Positions 11,826 through 42,800 of a DNA stretch of 64,000 nt are shown in pieces; the first letter of the stretch is position 1; each line of letters begins with the position of its first letter. The DNA is from Asterias rubens (lineage: Eukaryota; Echinodermata; Asteroidea; Forcipulatida; Asteriidae). The notes below the pieces were generated by a model. It was not told the origin of the DNA. It did no database searches and worked only from the letters and a program-made list of their open reading frames with translations. The stretch is from assembly GCF_902459465.1 (NCBI RefSeq), contig NC_047066.1, positions 13,023,047-13,087,046 on the forward strand, read 5' to 3'. A program made the translations under genes and the position numbers.

Positions 11826-12217
11826 TTAAAGACACTGGATCCTATTGGTAATTGTCAAAACTTGACCAGTCTTCTCACTCGGTGTATCTCAACATACTAT
11901 GCATAAAATAACAAACTTGTGAAAATTTGAGCTCAATCGGTCGTCGAAGTTGCGAGATATAATGAAAGAAAAAACACCCTTGTCAGACAAAATGTTGTGT
12001 TTTCAGATGCTTGATTTCAACACCTCAAATGCTAAATCTTAGGTCTCGAAATCAAATTCGTGGAAAATTACTTCTTTGTTGAAAACTACGTTACTTCAGA
12101 GGGAGCCGTTTCTGACAATGTTTTATACTATCAACCTTTCCCCATTACTCGTTACCAAGTAAGGTGTTATGCTAATAATTATTTTGAGTAATTACCAATA
12201 GTGTCCACTGCCTTTCA
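11826..12217. repeat. Family A element, full length
   Basis: The left terminus is TTAAAGACACTGGATCC and the right end is GTGTCCACTGCCTTTCA. The termini have drifted slightly from the other copies. Confidence 0.8.
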
Positions 12218-12613
12218 GCCACTTTTAAGTATTACATATGTAAATGATAACTGGAGGCATGTGGTTATCTGCCCTTGGAGCAAAACAGAAACATTTTATC
12301 AAGTAAAGGGCCTACATTTACACAAGGTGCACATAGGCTATAACAGACTTTTAAGGTTATAAAATCACAATTTTTATGATTTTTCCCAAGGGCAAAGAAA
12401 ATTGGATATCAGACTAAAGTATTAAGGAAAGAACATATGCCTGCTGGCCTCATTTGATCGCAACTGAATGCTAAATTTGAATTCCTCAGAGTACATGCCG
12501 AGTAATTTGCATAAACACCAGCGCTCCCGAAAGATTAAATAGTGCATATAGGAGACAAACAAAAGCTGTGAATTACTACCTACGGAGGGAAGCAAATGAA
12601 TTTGATACATGCT
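12218..12613. other. Intergenic stretch, nothing recognised
   Basis: AT-rich sequence without repeats that I can match elsewhere in the window and without a credible exon. Confidence 0.5.
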
Positions 12614-12764
12614 TTAAAGAGAGTGGACACTATTGGTAATTACTCAAAATAATTATAAGCATAAAACCTTACTTGGTAACAAGTATGGGGAGATGTTGAT
12701 AGAACATTATGAGAAACATCTCCCTCTGAAGTAACGTAGTTTTCGAGAAAGAAGTAAACTTCAA
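12614..12764. repeat. Family A element truncated by a gypsy-type insertion
   Basis: The left half (from TTTAAAGAGAGTGGACAC to the GTTTTCGAGAAAGAAGTAAA block) is intact. The sequence then switches abruptly to retrotransposon gag-like sequence. No right half of the element reappears after 15390. Confidence 0.7.
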
Positions 12765-13567
12765 CCGCAGAAAACAGAACAAAGGAGAGAAACTTGACAC
12801 CTTTGTTACTGTCCTCAAACTCCTAGTCAAGTCAAAGACTGTGGCTATCAAGATGAAGAGCGAATGATCAGGGACGCAATTGTATTACGTCTAGACAAAG
12901 GGGACGACTTGACTTTAGAGAGAACGATAAAGATTGGTCAGTACTACGAGACCTCACAAGACAGCCTAAAAGAACAGAGATGAGGATCACAAAGTCAATG
13001 CCATAAAATCACGTCCACCCTACAAGTGAGAACAAGTCAAGCCACGTGACCCAAATGCTCAACGACAATACCACAGTGGTGAATGGTCAAAGTCAAGCAA
13101 AGAAGAAACCACATCCAGGAAGTCTAAAGCAAGAACATGTCCCAAATGGGGGTGAGGCAACACACAAGAAATGCCCGACCCGGGCCCAAAAATGTGATTT
13201 TTGTCACAAACTGAACCACTTTGCACCGATGTGCAAAAAACGGCATGCAACACACCATGTGGTCAAGGATGATACTGATTTAGACAATACAGTCACAGAT
13301 GACTTTTCTTCAGAAGAAGAGTACATGTACACCCACCTTATCAGTGCTGGCGAGGATGAGGCAAAGAGTGAGTGGCACGAGGCTGTCACTGTCAATGGCA
13401 AAAAGCTGCAAGCACAGATAGATACCGGAGCGGCGCAGTCCATAATGCCACTACACATCTACAAACGACTGGGATGTGACCAAGAGCTAGGTATCATGAA
13501 AGAAGTTCATCAGGCTGGTAAAATATCAACTTATTAAATGAATTTGTGAATTTATGTGATGAATTGG

Positions 13568-13838
13568 GCGGACAGTGCAGTTTTACACAGAGAGGGCGAC
13601 AAATTTAGACGGTGGATTCGGGAAAGTCTATGGATAAGGAGACGATGATCAACTCTCAACTGAGACGAGGGAGGGTACGAACTTTCACACCTATAGGACA
13701 CCCTCATACCCAAAGTTCCACCCCGGGGGAGGACACAATCGGCCAAACCACCATCCAGTGGCCGTAGCAGGAAACAACGCCACCAACCGACTGGTGGTGC
13801 CTCGTTCTAAATGATGACTAGTGATACTAGTCGAAACG
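13568..13838 (+). mobile_element. Fragment of a second Penelope-like element
   Basis: In one frame the sequence reads RRWIRESLWIRRR, then, after stops, DEGGYELSH, matching the tail seen after the GIY-YIG domain of PLEs. It ends with ACTAGTGATACTAGTCGAAACG, a stem-loop followed by CGAAAC, the same layout as at 2081-2109. It is broken by stop codons and splits the protease from the reverse transcriptase of the gypsy relic. Confidence 0.6.
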
Positions 13839-13879
13839 TAAACAAAATTACGTGAGTATTGGCTCAAGCATTTAACACC

Positions 13880-14245
13880 AGATGCCAACGGCGGATACTC
13901 GGTGTCCGTTGGTCATACTTCGTCTCCAACAAACCACCGGTCTTGAGGACATTTGTGTGACCATCTCATGGCGTTGCCACTCCCTCTTTGGCGATGTCCG
14001 CCGACTTCCAGAAGACACTCCAGCACATGCCGCCCTCAAGCTGAGCGTCAAGGCTCGAGGGGGACTCCGTCCCGGCCCAGCCAGGAAGAGACTCAGAGGG
14101 CGACCACGCAACACCTGGTTGCGCCAGCTAGAAGTGGACCATGACACACCGGCACAGCAGCTGTGGCAGTCTGCAACCAATCAATTGGTTTGGGCGGCTC
14201 TATGTCCCCCTTGATGGACCACAGAGAATGATGATGATGATGATT
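13880..14245 (+). mobile_element. 3' end of a non-LTR (LINE) retrotransposon
   Basis: The frame ending TGA at 14212-14214 reads WRCHSLFGDVRRLPEDTP and KRLRGRPRNTWLRQLE, then VWAALCP. This is the familiar extreme C-terminus found downstream of reverse transcriptase in several LINE clades. It is followed by a short GAT trinucleotide run (ATGATGATGATGATT, 14229-14243), as expected for elements that end in a microsatellite tail rather than poly(A). The element is heavily 5'-truncated. The clade cannot be fixed from this piece. Confidence 0.7.
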
Positions 14246-14612
14246 GGCTGTGTTTCAGAGAAAATTCATTTAATAAGAAGATCTAGGTCAAACGAACCGC
14301 AAGTTTGAGTCATATTCTCCCAACCAGCTGAAAGTAGTAGGCTCCATAACGCTACATACACAGCACAAAAACAAGTGTATTGATGTACATTACTATGTTG
14401 TACAAGCGGAGCAGAAACCAACACTCTTGGGTGGAGCTGTCTCTAAACAGCTGGGCCTCATTGAAAGAATCTTCGAGATTGAGCAATACACAGAACTCAA
14501 AACAACAGGCGGCACACTTCCAGGAAAGTACTCCCTGAACATTGACCCTTCAGTGAAACCTGTTGTCCACGGTCCCAGAAGACAGCCACATGCACTGCGA
14601 ACAAAGATCGTT

Positions 14613-14962
14613 GTTATACCTAGGTAACAAACTGTGAAGTTTGATTGGTCGAGAACCAATCACGTACCATGCAACAAAAACGCAAGTACGACGGCTGCAC
14701 AGCGCGGCGGGTAACACGAGTGATGTTAAACCGGTGTACCACGGCTGCACAGCGCGGCGGGTAACACGAATGATGTTAGCCGGTGTTCATTACCTTGATC
14801 ATTCCCACCATTGATCGATTTCCAGTGCTTAGAAGGAAACATCTGCGGGTTAGCCGGAAAAGTGAAGAATTGTTTCTCTGCTTATTAAACTACGCATAAT
14901 AATGTTTGAAGATGACTACAGAACTTCGAGCAGAGGAATAACCAATGTTACCAAGGTATAAC
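14613..14962. repeat. 350-bp TIR element inserted in the gypsy reverse transcriptase
   Basis: The ends GTTATACCTAGGTAAC and GTTACCAAGGTATAAC are inverted copies with two mismatches. Inside is a direct duplication of about 50 bp, with CGGCTGCACAGCGCGGCGGG at 14690 and again at 14742. It carries no coding sequence and interrupts reverse transcriptase homology on both sides. Confidence 0.8.
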
Positions 14963-15390
14963 AAAACAATTGTTGCACGCTGTAATTGGGGTCCATGGGT
15001 TTTGGACACACCCTCAGGCCGTTACAGATGGTTGAGACTACCATTTGGAATCAAGAGTGCCCCAAAAATCGACCAGAGAATAATGGATAACATGCCAGAA
15101 GGCAAAGAGGGAACAGAAGTGGTCGCTAGAGCAACACAATGGAACCTCAAGCTCAACTTTGACAAATGCCAAATCACGCAACGACAAGTCAACTACGTTG
15201 GCCATTTGGTGACCGACAAAGGCTTGAAGCCTGATCCAAACAAAGTTAGGGCAATGAGAGAGATGCCTGCACCAAATTCAAAAGAGGAAATCAGGAGTTT
15301 TCTTGGCTGCATCCCAGTACCTAGCCAAATCCATCCCTAACTTGAGTGAAATCGACCAGCCCCTTCGACAAGTGATAAAAAAAGTGTTCC

Positions 15391-15776
15391 CAGAACTGTT
15401 TGATTGTTTTAGTCCTTTTTGAAAGATGAGTGAAATAATGAGTGGTTAAATTAAAATAAATACAAACAGTATAAAATTACCTCAGGTTCATTGTGTTATG
15501 TGTTTATTGAAAGCAAGAGCCATGGATGCACTAAACTCAAAATAGATCATATTGGCATGGGTGGCTAGTGCGTTTTTTGCATCAATGTCATGCAAAATGT
15601 GTAATCGTTTTTTCACTATTTTCTTGTGACCGAGATGGCCGATCGATCTCAAACTTCTACAGGTTTGTCAGTTTATGTTTACGGTGGATTACATAAAGTG
15701 TTTACACTCTCAGCAACTGTTTTGTTAGGAAAACCAATTATATAATGTTCCTTTAAGATGAACCAGACTGAGGTAC
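15391..15776. other. 3' flank of CCDC157
   Basis: This should hold the CCDC157 3' UTR (minus strand). A stretch near 15600-15700 (TCGATCTCAAACTTCTACAGGTTTG) vaguely recalls family A. No polyadenylation signal can be chosen with confidence. Confidence 0.4.
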
Positions 15777-33077
<17,301 letters not shown>

Positions 33078-33216
33078 CTATAAAAAACAAATGTTAAATA
33101 CATGTTTCATTAAAAATCTCTCATGTAAACACTTGAAAACACTGGCAAGTTTACCAATGTTTTGAAACCATTTAACTATCAGATGTGTGTGGTGGTACAA
33201 TACAACTAACTGTGCA

Positions 33217-33362
33217 CGGTCGATCGCGCAAAGATGTTCATTGCGCGATCGACCGATTGTTGCCTGATCGACTGATTGCTGCGCGATCGATAGATTGCTG
33301 CGCGACCAATAGATCTTTCATAGCACAGCGCGATCGACTGATCGCGCAGATTGACTGATCGA
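33217..33362. repeat. Degenerate short tandem repeats of GCGCGATCGA
   Basis: Words GCGCGATCGAC, CTGATTGCTGCGCGATCGAT and close variants recur about eight times in 146 bp. They lie 140 bp upstream of the CCDC157 start codon. Confidence 0.7.
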
Positions 33363-33779
33363 GCCCAACACAAACATGTAGAACTGTACAACTGTGCTCA
33401 GCATTCTAGCCAACTGTGTAAATTTTGCTGGTTCAGATGAAATTTTTGTAATAACGTAGGCCCTAACTCTCTTATTTTATTGATCCATTGTTAATTTATA
33501 TATTATAAATATTTATATCCAGTGCCTTGAGGCGAAGCTGATATTGCAATTTGCGATTTACAAATTTATCTATAAAACATTCAATATTTTTATTGTTAAA
33601 TGATTTGGGGGTGAACAAAGAAACATTTACTGGATCTGGATAAATATTCTTGATGCTCCAATGACATGAATTAGAGCAAAACGAGAAGAGAAGATGATGA
33701 AGAAATTACAGTTTTAGATGTGGGAGGAAAAACCCCAAGAGAATTAACGGAAAAAACCATGCGGTCAAGATATACATCC

Positions 33780-34020
33780 AGGGACTGAATACCCAATGCA
33801 CATAGTGCCCCAGTGGGATTCGAACCGGGTCCCAGAGGTGGAAACCTAGGCAACCTGAGTCCCCTAAAGCGGGACTTGAAGCAAAGAGTGGATTCATGTG
33901 CCGGCACTCTACCAAGTGAGCTCTAGCCATATGAAAATAGGCAGACCACCAACATTTGGCTAGATACATGTAGCTCAGTTAATAGAGCACCGACACATTA
34001 ATCTGGAAGGTGTTGGTTCA
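33780..34020 (-). mobile_element. tRNA-like SINE pieces
   Basis: On the minus strand (33930 down to 33800) a box A-like AGCTCACTTGGTAGAGTG and a box B-like CCCGGTTCGAATCCCACTGG are about 90 nt apart. On the plus strand at 33968-34020, TAGCTCAGTTAATAGAGC and a degraded GGTTCATC form another tRNA-like piece. Neither folds as a complete tRNA. Confidence 0.55.
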
Positions 34021-36750
34021 TCTACTGCTCTGTACTACATTGTACTATAGTAAATTTTCTGAACCCTGAATCAATTCAAATTTACCCAGTCAGTTTCCCT
34101 TATGGCATGTATGGTTTAATATTTGACATTTTATTACTATTATTACTCCCAACTGTCAGGGGATATTTTGAGCACGATTCAAATTGCACTTGAAAATTTG
34201 CATGTAACATAATGTAAATAACACAGCACAAACTGTTCACTTTATTGTACAAAATAAAGAATATTTATCAGTATTTTGATCTCCATAAAGAAAAATAAGC
34301 AACTTTTGATTGTTTGAATTTTTGAGCTGCATTTCCATCTTTTTCTTCCGTCGTCCACAAGCACTGCAGACCAGGGCCCAATTTCATAAAGCCTGTAAGC
34401 AATATGCTAAGCACAAAAAAGTATTGCTCAGCAAAAATAGGTTACAATTACATGTACCAGCAGCCAGAATGCACAAGTACTATTGAGTCATGACATTATC
34501 GTTTAAGGGAAGCTCACTCATTGCGTAGCAAAGAAATTTGCTCCGCAGAACTTTCTGATTTAATTAACAACTTTGTATGAAAGAAATGTATTTAATATAA
34601 AACCTGTTGCTAAATTGTTATCACACAAACTTGCTAAGCTAAGCATAGTCTTGCTTTAGCATAAACAGTTTACCAGCATGACCAGCCGCCAGCCAAGACA
34701 AAAGTGACTGGGTGACTGGGCGGTGTCGCACTGCACTGGGCACTGGTGGCCACTCATCATGCTCAATACTCACTCAAATTGAACATTCTTTGAATGAAAG
34801 TGAAACCTCTCGTCTTGGCTTGCTGTTGTTGCCAAATTTTGTATTGTTAAAACTGAAATTGAGCCCTGCCCCTAAATACTTTGTTTTCAGCAAAAAGGAA
34901 ATGCATGGATAGTTTTCCGCACCTACGTACTACTACTACTTAGTAACTAGTACTACTACTTAGTACTAGTCACCACTTTTGAATTGATCGACTAAATCAA
35001 TTGCCAAGTATTAATATATAATGCTACTAACTGCGTACTGGTCATCTTTTATGCATCATTAGAGTACATTTTCCATGATTTACTTGGGGTTGAGTGCAAG
35101 TAAATTAGCAGATGTTTTTTTATGGTCTTAACTGTGGCGGCTAAGCATTGCATAGCATGCAAACTAATCAGATTCAGTGTAAACGGTGTAACCACACAAA
35201 AAGTCACAACAAAAGTGATGCCAAAAAGAAAATTAATAAATAAAGACGGGAGACTCTGAGGCTCAATTTACAAGTCAATGATATTCCCCATTCCCTTGAC
35301 CATCTACAACATTTATGTGTAATGTGATTAAACAAAATTAATGCGTAAAACTCACGACTTTTTACATCAGGACGAGTTGTCAAAAAGGTCTGAAACTACT
35401 GACGCTTCGCCCCCATCGCCATGATCGCTAAGGAATTACTGAGATCTTTACAACATGTCAAAAGAGGGCGCTATGTCACTTTTACGGTTGTCAAAAAATA
35501 ATAAATCGGGAGCCGGGTGATCATGGAGAATGGTGTGGATGTGTGCATTTTTCGGCTTGTCAGCGATCGGGGGAGATTGACAGAATTTGCCTTTCTTAAT
35601 TAATAATGGAAAATCCGGTTTCGATTGAAAGCTGAGGCCACCCCTAAAATATAATTGATGGAAGGGGGCGGGCCTGTGATGTCGATCCCACACGGGGGTT
35701 TAATCGGGCCCATCTGCCCCGGCCCCGGCGGCGCCCTCCTATGATGAAGGAGGAGGAGGTGATAATAGGTGTTAAATTTCGCATAATGATTAATTTTTTT
35801 TTTTTTACCCCTACACCGATGTGTGTCAGCACTGTATACTCGGTATACTTCCCTGTGAAAAACAAAATTATCACAGGCATTATTACACCGTTCGCCGTTT
35901 TGTGGGGAATCTTCGGGCGCCGGGGGGCGGCGTGGGAGCAGAGATGATCTCCTGCCACAAGTCAAAAGTGGGCGGAGATTTATTATACTAGATCTCGCTC
36001 AATTTAAAAATTAATGAAACAAACTGCTGCAGAACCATAACCCGCCCCTGCAAAACAAAATAAAACGCTCGAAAGCTATCAATTATCAGGCCTGAATATC
36101 ATTGACTAATTTGACAAGTTTTGCAGATGACAGCTACCTCCGGTTACATTTCAAGGCTGTTCATTTCAATGTGTTATAAATAACCAGTAGTGCCCCCCCC
36201 CCCCCCCCGGTGCACGTCTGCATGCAACTGATTGCCCCGCCCACCATACCACGAGGTAAACACGCCTATATTTTTAAGACCTAAACATCAAGTGTTTTTT
36301 TTTCTATTTTGCTTTTTCAGTCTTATTTGTGTTTTATCTTTTATTTTATATTAGAAAAGTGCTCCCCCTTTCCGAACCCCGGCCCCGCCCATGTGAGTTG
36401 GTTTTGAATGATTGATGTTTATTGTTTTGAATCATCGGTATGCGATGATTATCACCTCGTCTGGTAACTAAACTAATCAACTTATTCTTGATTCGCTCAA
36501 TACATGGGACGTCTGGGATATTTATCGTCTTGCGGTTTTACTACAACCTCGTGTTAAGCACATAGCACTTCGTCGACCGCAGCATATCATATCTACTGCA
36601 CGCCCGTGACACAATCCATGAGTAAAAGGTTGACAATCCACAAGGTCTTGTGTCTGTGTGTGTGGTGTGGTACTACTACTGTCAATGATCGCTCTGTCTA
36701 CGAAACAACTTACGAAAATATTCATCTTTTGTTGTTTTAACAAATTTCCA
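34021..36750. other. Region between CCDC157 and the septin gene, probable promoter area
   Basis: The two genes are transcribed away from each other, so both promoters and 5' UTR exons should lie here, but I cannot place them. About 34373-34690 holds diverged sequence related to the GGGCCCAATTTCATG family (GGGCCCAATTTCATAAAGCC). A GC-rich island at about 35640-35950 (GCCCCGGCCCCGGCGGCGCC) is the best promoter candidate. 36189-36210 is a run of C. Confidence 0.4.
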
Positions 36751-36811
36751 GGAGGAAGTGTTGAAAGTGTTTGTCTGCTAGGTTAATAAGGGTACCGCAA
36801 AGCTGTAGAAA

Positions 36812-39800
36812 ATGTCTGGAAAGGAGTCTAGGTCGCAGGTAAGCGAGGGATTTCTTTACTGAAATTCAGTAGCAGTGATCATTTTTTTGCCATTATTTTT
36901 TTTTAGTTCAGCCATTGCACTGTCACTGTGACTAATCTTAATTTTGAGCCAGTTAATTATTTTTGTTCGAAAATTAATTTTGTGCATTTTATGTGTATTT
37001 AACGAGAAGTCAGTGAGCTCAGAGTTGACATTGGCAGTACCTGTTTTCACTTCTGAGATGCACAATCAATTACGTTGAAAAGAGGGGAATTCCCTGGACA
37101 TGCTATGAATGATGCTGATTTTTATATTAAAAAAAATTGAATCACATTTTTGGTTTTTGGTAAAGTTGTTCAGCAGCAAAAATCAGTCTTTGTAACTTTG
37201 TTTTTAATTATTTATATGTGAACATTTTCAGCCTTTTATTAACAGGTAAAAAATGGTCAAGGCTTGTTGTTGTATTGTATTGTAAAATCCTGTTCTTACG
37301 GGATACTGTATTTTCGTTTCAATGCCATGTTGCGCCAATCATTGGCTTAAATCAAAAGCAACTATGGCTGGATCGCAGAAAAAGCCTTTCTTTAAAGACG
37401 TTGTTTCTGAAGCTGGGTTGCTTGATAAAAATGTTGCCTTAAACTCATAGAATCAGTTGAAAAGTTCATGCTTTCTGTTTTGATTCTATTTTCCTAAATC
37501 CTATTCGTAGAAAACATGCCTGAGTTTAAATACCATCTTATAGAATTTATGAAAATGAAGTTAACAATTCTTGGGATTCTTATGTAACCTTATGCATTTC
37601 TTCTTTCCAGCAATTTTCCAACCCGGAGACGCCCGGTTACGTTGGCTTTGCCAATCTGCCGAACCAGGTCCATCGAAAGTCCGTCAAGAAAGGATTCGAG
37701 TTCACCTTGATGGTCGTTGGTGAGACAGAATTGGATTTGTGACATTTGTACAAGACATCAACTAATTAAGTTATTAATGATTTCAACTCCACATGACTGC
37801 GTTGTCAGCCACTGAAAACACAATAATTATGTTCTCGACCAGAAAATAATGGCGTCTGCTCAATGTTTTTTGGTCGTCCATTTTAAAATCGCCCGCCAAC
37901 ACATGAGACGTACGTTCGCCTACATGTATGGTCTGATGGTTGCAAACCACTTGTTTCACTTGAATTTGACGGCAACATTTGCACAAGTGGAACGCACCCT
38001 TGGCACGGATTCCTTCACCATCATGTGCCCAGCCCATGAGAGTTTTTTCAAACATCTTCGTGTAGGCACCTAGTAGAAGTTTTATAATCTACTAGATTAG
38101 AAACCAAATTATTGATCTTATGAAGAAATCTCATGAAAGTAAAAGTCATAATCTTTCTTCTATTTGCCTTGCTCTTGTTTTTCAGGCGAGTCTGGTCTTG
38201 GGAAGTCTACCCTTATCAACAGTCTGTTTCTCACAGACCTCTACCCAGAGAGACATATACCAAGTGCAGCAGGTAAGTACTACCCCCCCCCCCCCTTTTA
38301 AGTCTGTTCTAAAAGCCATTATACACTTTCGGTACAGAAAAACAAAACCAAAGTTCACAGATTTACAAATAATTTACAGGGTTAACAGAAGGTAATGGTG
38401 AAAGACTTCTCTTGAAATATTGTTCCATGAAATGCTTTACTTTTTGAGAAGACATTAAAACAATATCAATTCTCGTTAGCGTGAATTACAGATTTATTTT
38501 AAACACATGTCATGACACGGAGAAACGTGCAGAAACAAGAGTGGGTTTTCCCGTTATTTTATCCCGACTCCCATGACCGATTGAGCCTACATTTTCACAG
38601 GTTTGTTATTTTATATATAATGTAAGTTGTGATACACGAATGTGGGACTTGGACAATACTGTTTACCGAAAGTGTATGATGGCTTTAAAGGATTTTCGGC
38701 TCACTGAAACAAAAATTTTCTCCCAAACTACAGCAACTCAGCGCAAGTAATATTTTAAGGGAAGCTTTCTACCATCATTATCTTTAAACCTTGTAAGTTT
38801 AATGTAAATCTGTGGATGTTTGTGTTTTGTTTTGTAAAAAAAAAGTACCCAAACCCAGGTTTATACTTCACCAAACAAAATACAGAATAAAAAGCAAATT
38901 TTGTTGGAGCAAACAATAATGAGTTTTTAGGCCAAACCATGTCCTTTGTTTGCCATCAGATGGAATTTTCCAAACAATTTATTGCAATTAAATTAAATTT
39001 TGTTTTGTCTCTGCAGAGAAAATTGACAAGACTGTCAGCATTGATGCGTCTACAGTTGAGATCGAGGAACGCGGCGTCAAACTGCGGCTTACTGTGGTCG
39101 ACACCCCGGGATATGGAGACGCCATTAATAACAATGATTGGTGGGTAAATGTAGCGCGTAGAACTGATATCTCCCACCACTAACCCCTCGAAAGGAAGCA
39201 CTGAAATAGCATTACTGATTGGCTTAACCAATTGACTGCTCTGCGCGCATGCTTGTTAAAAACTCAAGTACATGTATCAGAGTACAAGTAATTGGACACA
39301 AACCACTTCAAATGAATCATTTTTGGTGGGTCACTCTAAACTGCATACATTATGACATGTCACAAGATCAAAGAAGAATGCGAGGGGACCATGGCCCAAT
39401 TTCATGGCTCTGCTTACCGCCAAATTCTGCGCTTACTATCACCATTCTCCGCCTACTGTGCAAGAGCTGAATTTCTGCACTAGTTGTGTAATGTAGGGGA
39501 AAAATGCCTAGTAACAAAGTGATAGGAACATTATTCCTAACAACTCTGCGAAATTTAAACACCAGTGGTTACCAAAAGGTGGAAATGCCATCATTTCAAC
39601 ATTCCTTCTCAAATTTGATCCTACAATCCCAGCCATATCTCGTTGGGCCCCCCTGCCCCCTTCCAATGTTCGTTTCAATTGCCTGGCTTTTTCTGCATTA
39701 CAGTCAATGGGGGGGGGGGGGGGGGTTGCGGGGGAGAAATTGTTTATTGTCAATGGGAAGTGGACAGGGAATGGTTTTATGTAACGTTAGTAATAGGTGG

Positions 39801-42800
39801 CCCAAGCATTTTGGCCGGGATTGTAGTTTCAGACCTTTTTGTCAGCAATGATGCGTACCACTGAACACCTTCAATGTCAATGATTTTTCATAAACTTGTT
39901 TGCTTTCTCGTTTTCTTTCTAGTTTTGATCCCATCTTGCATTACATTGATGACCAGTACGAGCGTTACTTGAACGATGAGAGCGGCTTGAACCGACGTAA
40001 CATCATAGACAATAGAGTCCATTGTTGTTTCTATTTCATTTCACCGACGGGACACGGGTAGGTGTTCAATACTCCTGAACTGTACCAAACCGTAATGGCG
40101 AATAAGAGCTCCTGACTCAAGCTCTGGTGTTTCTGATCAGCAGAGTGTGGGTTTGAGTCACATTTGTGACACTGTGTCATGAAGCAAGACTCTTGACCAT
40201 TATTGTTCCTCACAAAAGAGATTTGTTTACATGGTGTCACCGCATACCTTATTTACTTAGTACCTCCACCATTAGTCTCATATGTAAATAACTACCTTTT
40301 TTGAAATTGCAAATGTGTACATGAGTTAGAGCCAACTTCCCAAACTTGATTTTGGTCACAACTTAAACGCTATCACTCCTGTCATTAAAATAATAGGTGC
40401 TTTGAGATGCCCCTTAATAAAGTAATACGGTAAATAGGACATAAACATTATAGTGTTAAATATATTTAAATCAACATGCCTGGACAAAACAAGAATAGAA
40501 GAAAGGTCTTGGTGGTAACAACTTCCTAAGAAATACAAGCTGTTCTCACTTTTTCTCATCAATATTTTTTGTTTCTTGTACAAGTTTGAAACCATTGGAC
40601 GCCCAGTTCATGAAAGCACTGCACAACAAAGTCAACATCGTGCCCGTCATAGCCAAGGCTGATACTCTGACCAAGAGAGAGATTGTAGCCCTGAAATCAA
40701 AGGTAAATTACTCCTAACCCTCCCACTAGCTGACCATTCAATATCATGCATGGTTTTGAAGTGTAGAATGCACAAAGCCAGCCTCCAATATGATTCAATG
40801 TGCAAATTCTTCACTACGACATGTACTTAAGAAAAGTTTGATTGATGGTCACCGCAGTCTAGTGGTTGGACTGCCATACTTGCATTTTACATGTAAATGT
40901 TCTGCATTTTTATTGTTATTATTTAGATTATGAGTGAGATCGAGGAGAATCGGATCAGAATCTACCAGATGCCGGACTCTGACTCCGATGAGGATGAAGA
41001 TTTCAAAGAGCAGAATAAACAACTCAAGGTAAGTTCACATTTCTGAACAAAAATTGCCCCCAACCAGAGGAAAACTGCTGCGTCCCTTCAAGAGAGCGGA
41101 AGTTCAAGGCCTGATGTGCAGTTTTTTCTCATCTTATTCCACTTGCAAAAAGAGTACAAAGAAAAACATTCACTTTTTAAAGTACTGCACAACACATCTT
41201 CACAAAGCTGATCATGTTGCTTCTTCTTTTGTACTTTTGCAACTCTAGGCTGGAGTACCGTTTGCAGTGTGTGGATCAAGCCAGATGATCGAGGTCAAAG
41301 GTCGCAAAGTTCGCGGCAGACTCTACCCATGGGGAGTAGTGGAAGGTAAGTACAAGCCTCAAACGGATAAGGCATCCATTTTTTTTTTCTCAGTTGAGGG
41401 GAAAATGCGGTATAGTTTCGCTGATGCAACATGTAGATTTATATACTACACGTCTGTGTCATCGTAAAAGTAGCATACATTTTAAAGGGCTAAAAATTAT
41501 AGGGAGGGTAAACCTATGTTAATTAATTACACAATTTATGACTACACAAACTTACTTGGTCAAGAGCACTGGAGAGCTGTAAACCATTACATGATGCTAT
41601 GTAAAAACGTGTACATGTTGGTCTCAAAATTAAAACGTAGTCCAATATACCTTGCAGGAAAATACTGTACATGTCTATGTTTAAAGGCAGTGGACACTAT
41701 TGGTATTACTCAAAATAATTACTAGCGTAAAACCTTACTTGGTTAACGAGTAATGGGGAGCTTTTGGTAGTGTTAAACATTGCGAGAAACGGGTCCCTCT
41801 GAAGTAACGCAGTTTTCGAGAAAGAAGTTATTTTCCACGAATTTGATTTCGAGACCTCAGATTTAGAATTCGTGGTCTCGAAATCAAGCATCTGAAAGCA
41901 CACAACTTTGTGTGACAATGGTGTTTTTTCTTTCATTATTATCTCGCAACGTCGACGACCGATTGAGCTCAAATTTTCATAGTGTCTTTAAGCGTGTGAC
42001 GGAAATGAGCGCTATACAGATTATAAAAAGCTTCTATTGCTATTGTTTTAAAAATGCTAATGAACTGATGATTTGTTAGATTTTGATTGAATATTTATTT
42101 TATTTTTGTCAACAGTTGAGAATCCAGAGCACTGTGACTTCATCAAACTGCGCAGTATGCTGATGTAAGTTTCTCTAGCCATAATATTGGGTTGGAAATT
42201 TGGAATTGAAGAAAATTCGCATTGCAATATTTTGGTTGGTGGTGTTCTGCAGTGAAACTCCAAAACCAGTCACAACAATGTAAACCTAATGTAGTTTGTA
42301 ATTTGGCTGGTAACCTATTTCTGTTCAGCAATACTTTTGTGCTTACAGACTTCATGAAATGAAATTGAACCTATTTCACATGGTTTTTATTTTCAGTAAA
42401 GCATTGATCTTAACAGCATTGGTTCCTCCCTTCTCTTTTATCTAGTACTCACATGCAAGATCTACAGGAAGTTACTCACGAGGTCCACTATGAGAACTTC
42501 CGCTCTGAGAAGCTCGCGAGGAGTGGAGGCGGCGAGAAAGAGATGAGAGCAGGTCGCCCCTCTCAGCGTGCACCCCCACCCCCAAGGTAACCTGCCGTCG
42601 ATTTCACCAAACTCTTCCTAACTTAGGATTAATCTTAGGACTCAGGACGAGTTAAGTTCTGTATCCGAAGATGTTGGATGCATTGAACCCATCCTAAAGT
42701 TAGGACGGGTTACTCGTCCTAACTCGTGGTAAGATTAATCCTAGCGTTTTGTGAAATCGGCTGCAGCTCCCATATCTCTTCCACGATCCCTTCTTAAGAA

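Larger units (their letters stand above)
12765..15390 (+). pseudogene. Decayed Ty3/gypsy-type retrotransposon with nested insertions
   Basis: Fragments in the usual order lie on the plus strand. They are gag-like sequence (12770-12990, interrupted by a frameshift near 12840), a CCHC zinc knuckle CDFCHKLNHFAPMC (about 13190-13230), and an aspartic protease motif IDTGAAQS (about 13418-13441). Separate reverse transcriptase pieces follow at 14427-14600 and 14965-15385, the second with RYRWLRLPFGI. The segment that should carry the catalytic YVDD box is deleted, and another frameshift precedes 15310. Three unrelated pieces interrupt it (13568-13838, 13880-14245, 14613-14962). No LTRs are recognised. 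It is inactive. Confidence 0.85.

Noticed and set aside
13872..14214. Overlapping frames of about 100 codons on both strands
   Set aside because: The plus-strand frame is the C-terminus of a LINE, and the minus-strand frame is its shadow.
33960..34020. tRNA gene
   Set aside because: It has a box A-like and a degraded box B-like motif, but no full cloverleaf can be drawn. It reads as a SINE remnant.
35600..35965. Overlapping frames of 104-121 codons on the minus strand
   Set aside because: GC-rich, promoter-like sequence produces open frames by chance. No homology or splice context supports coding.
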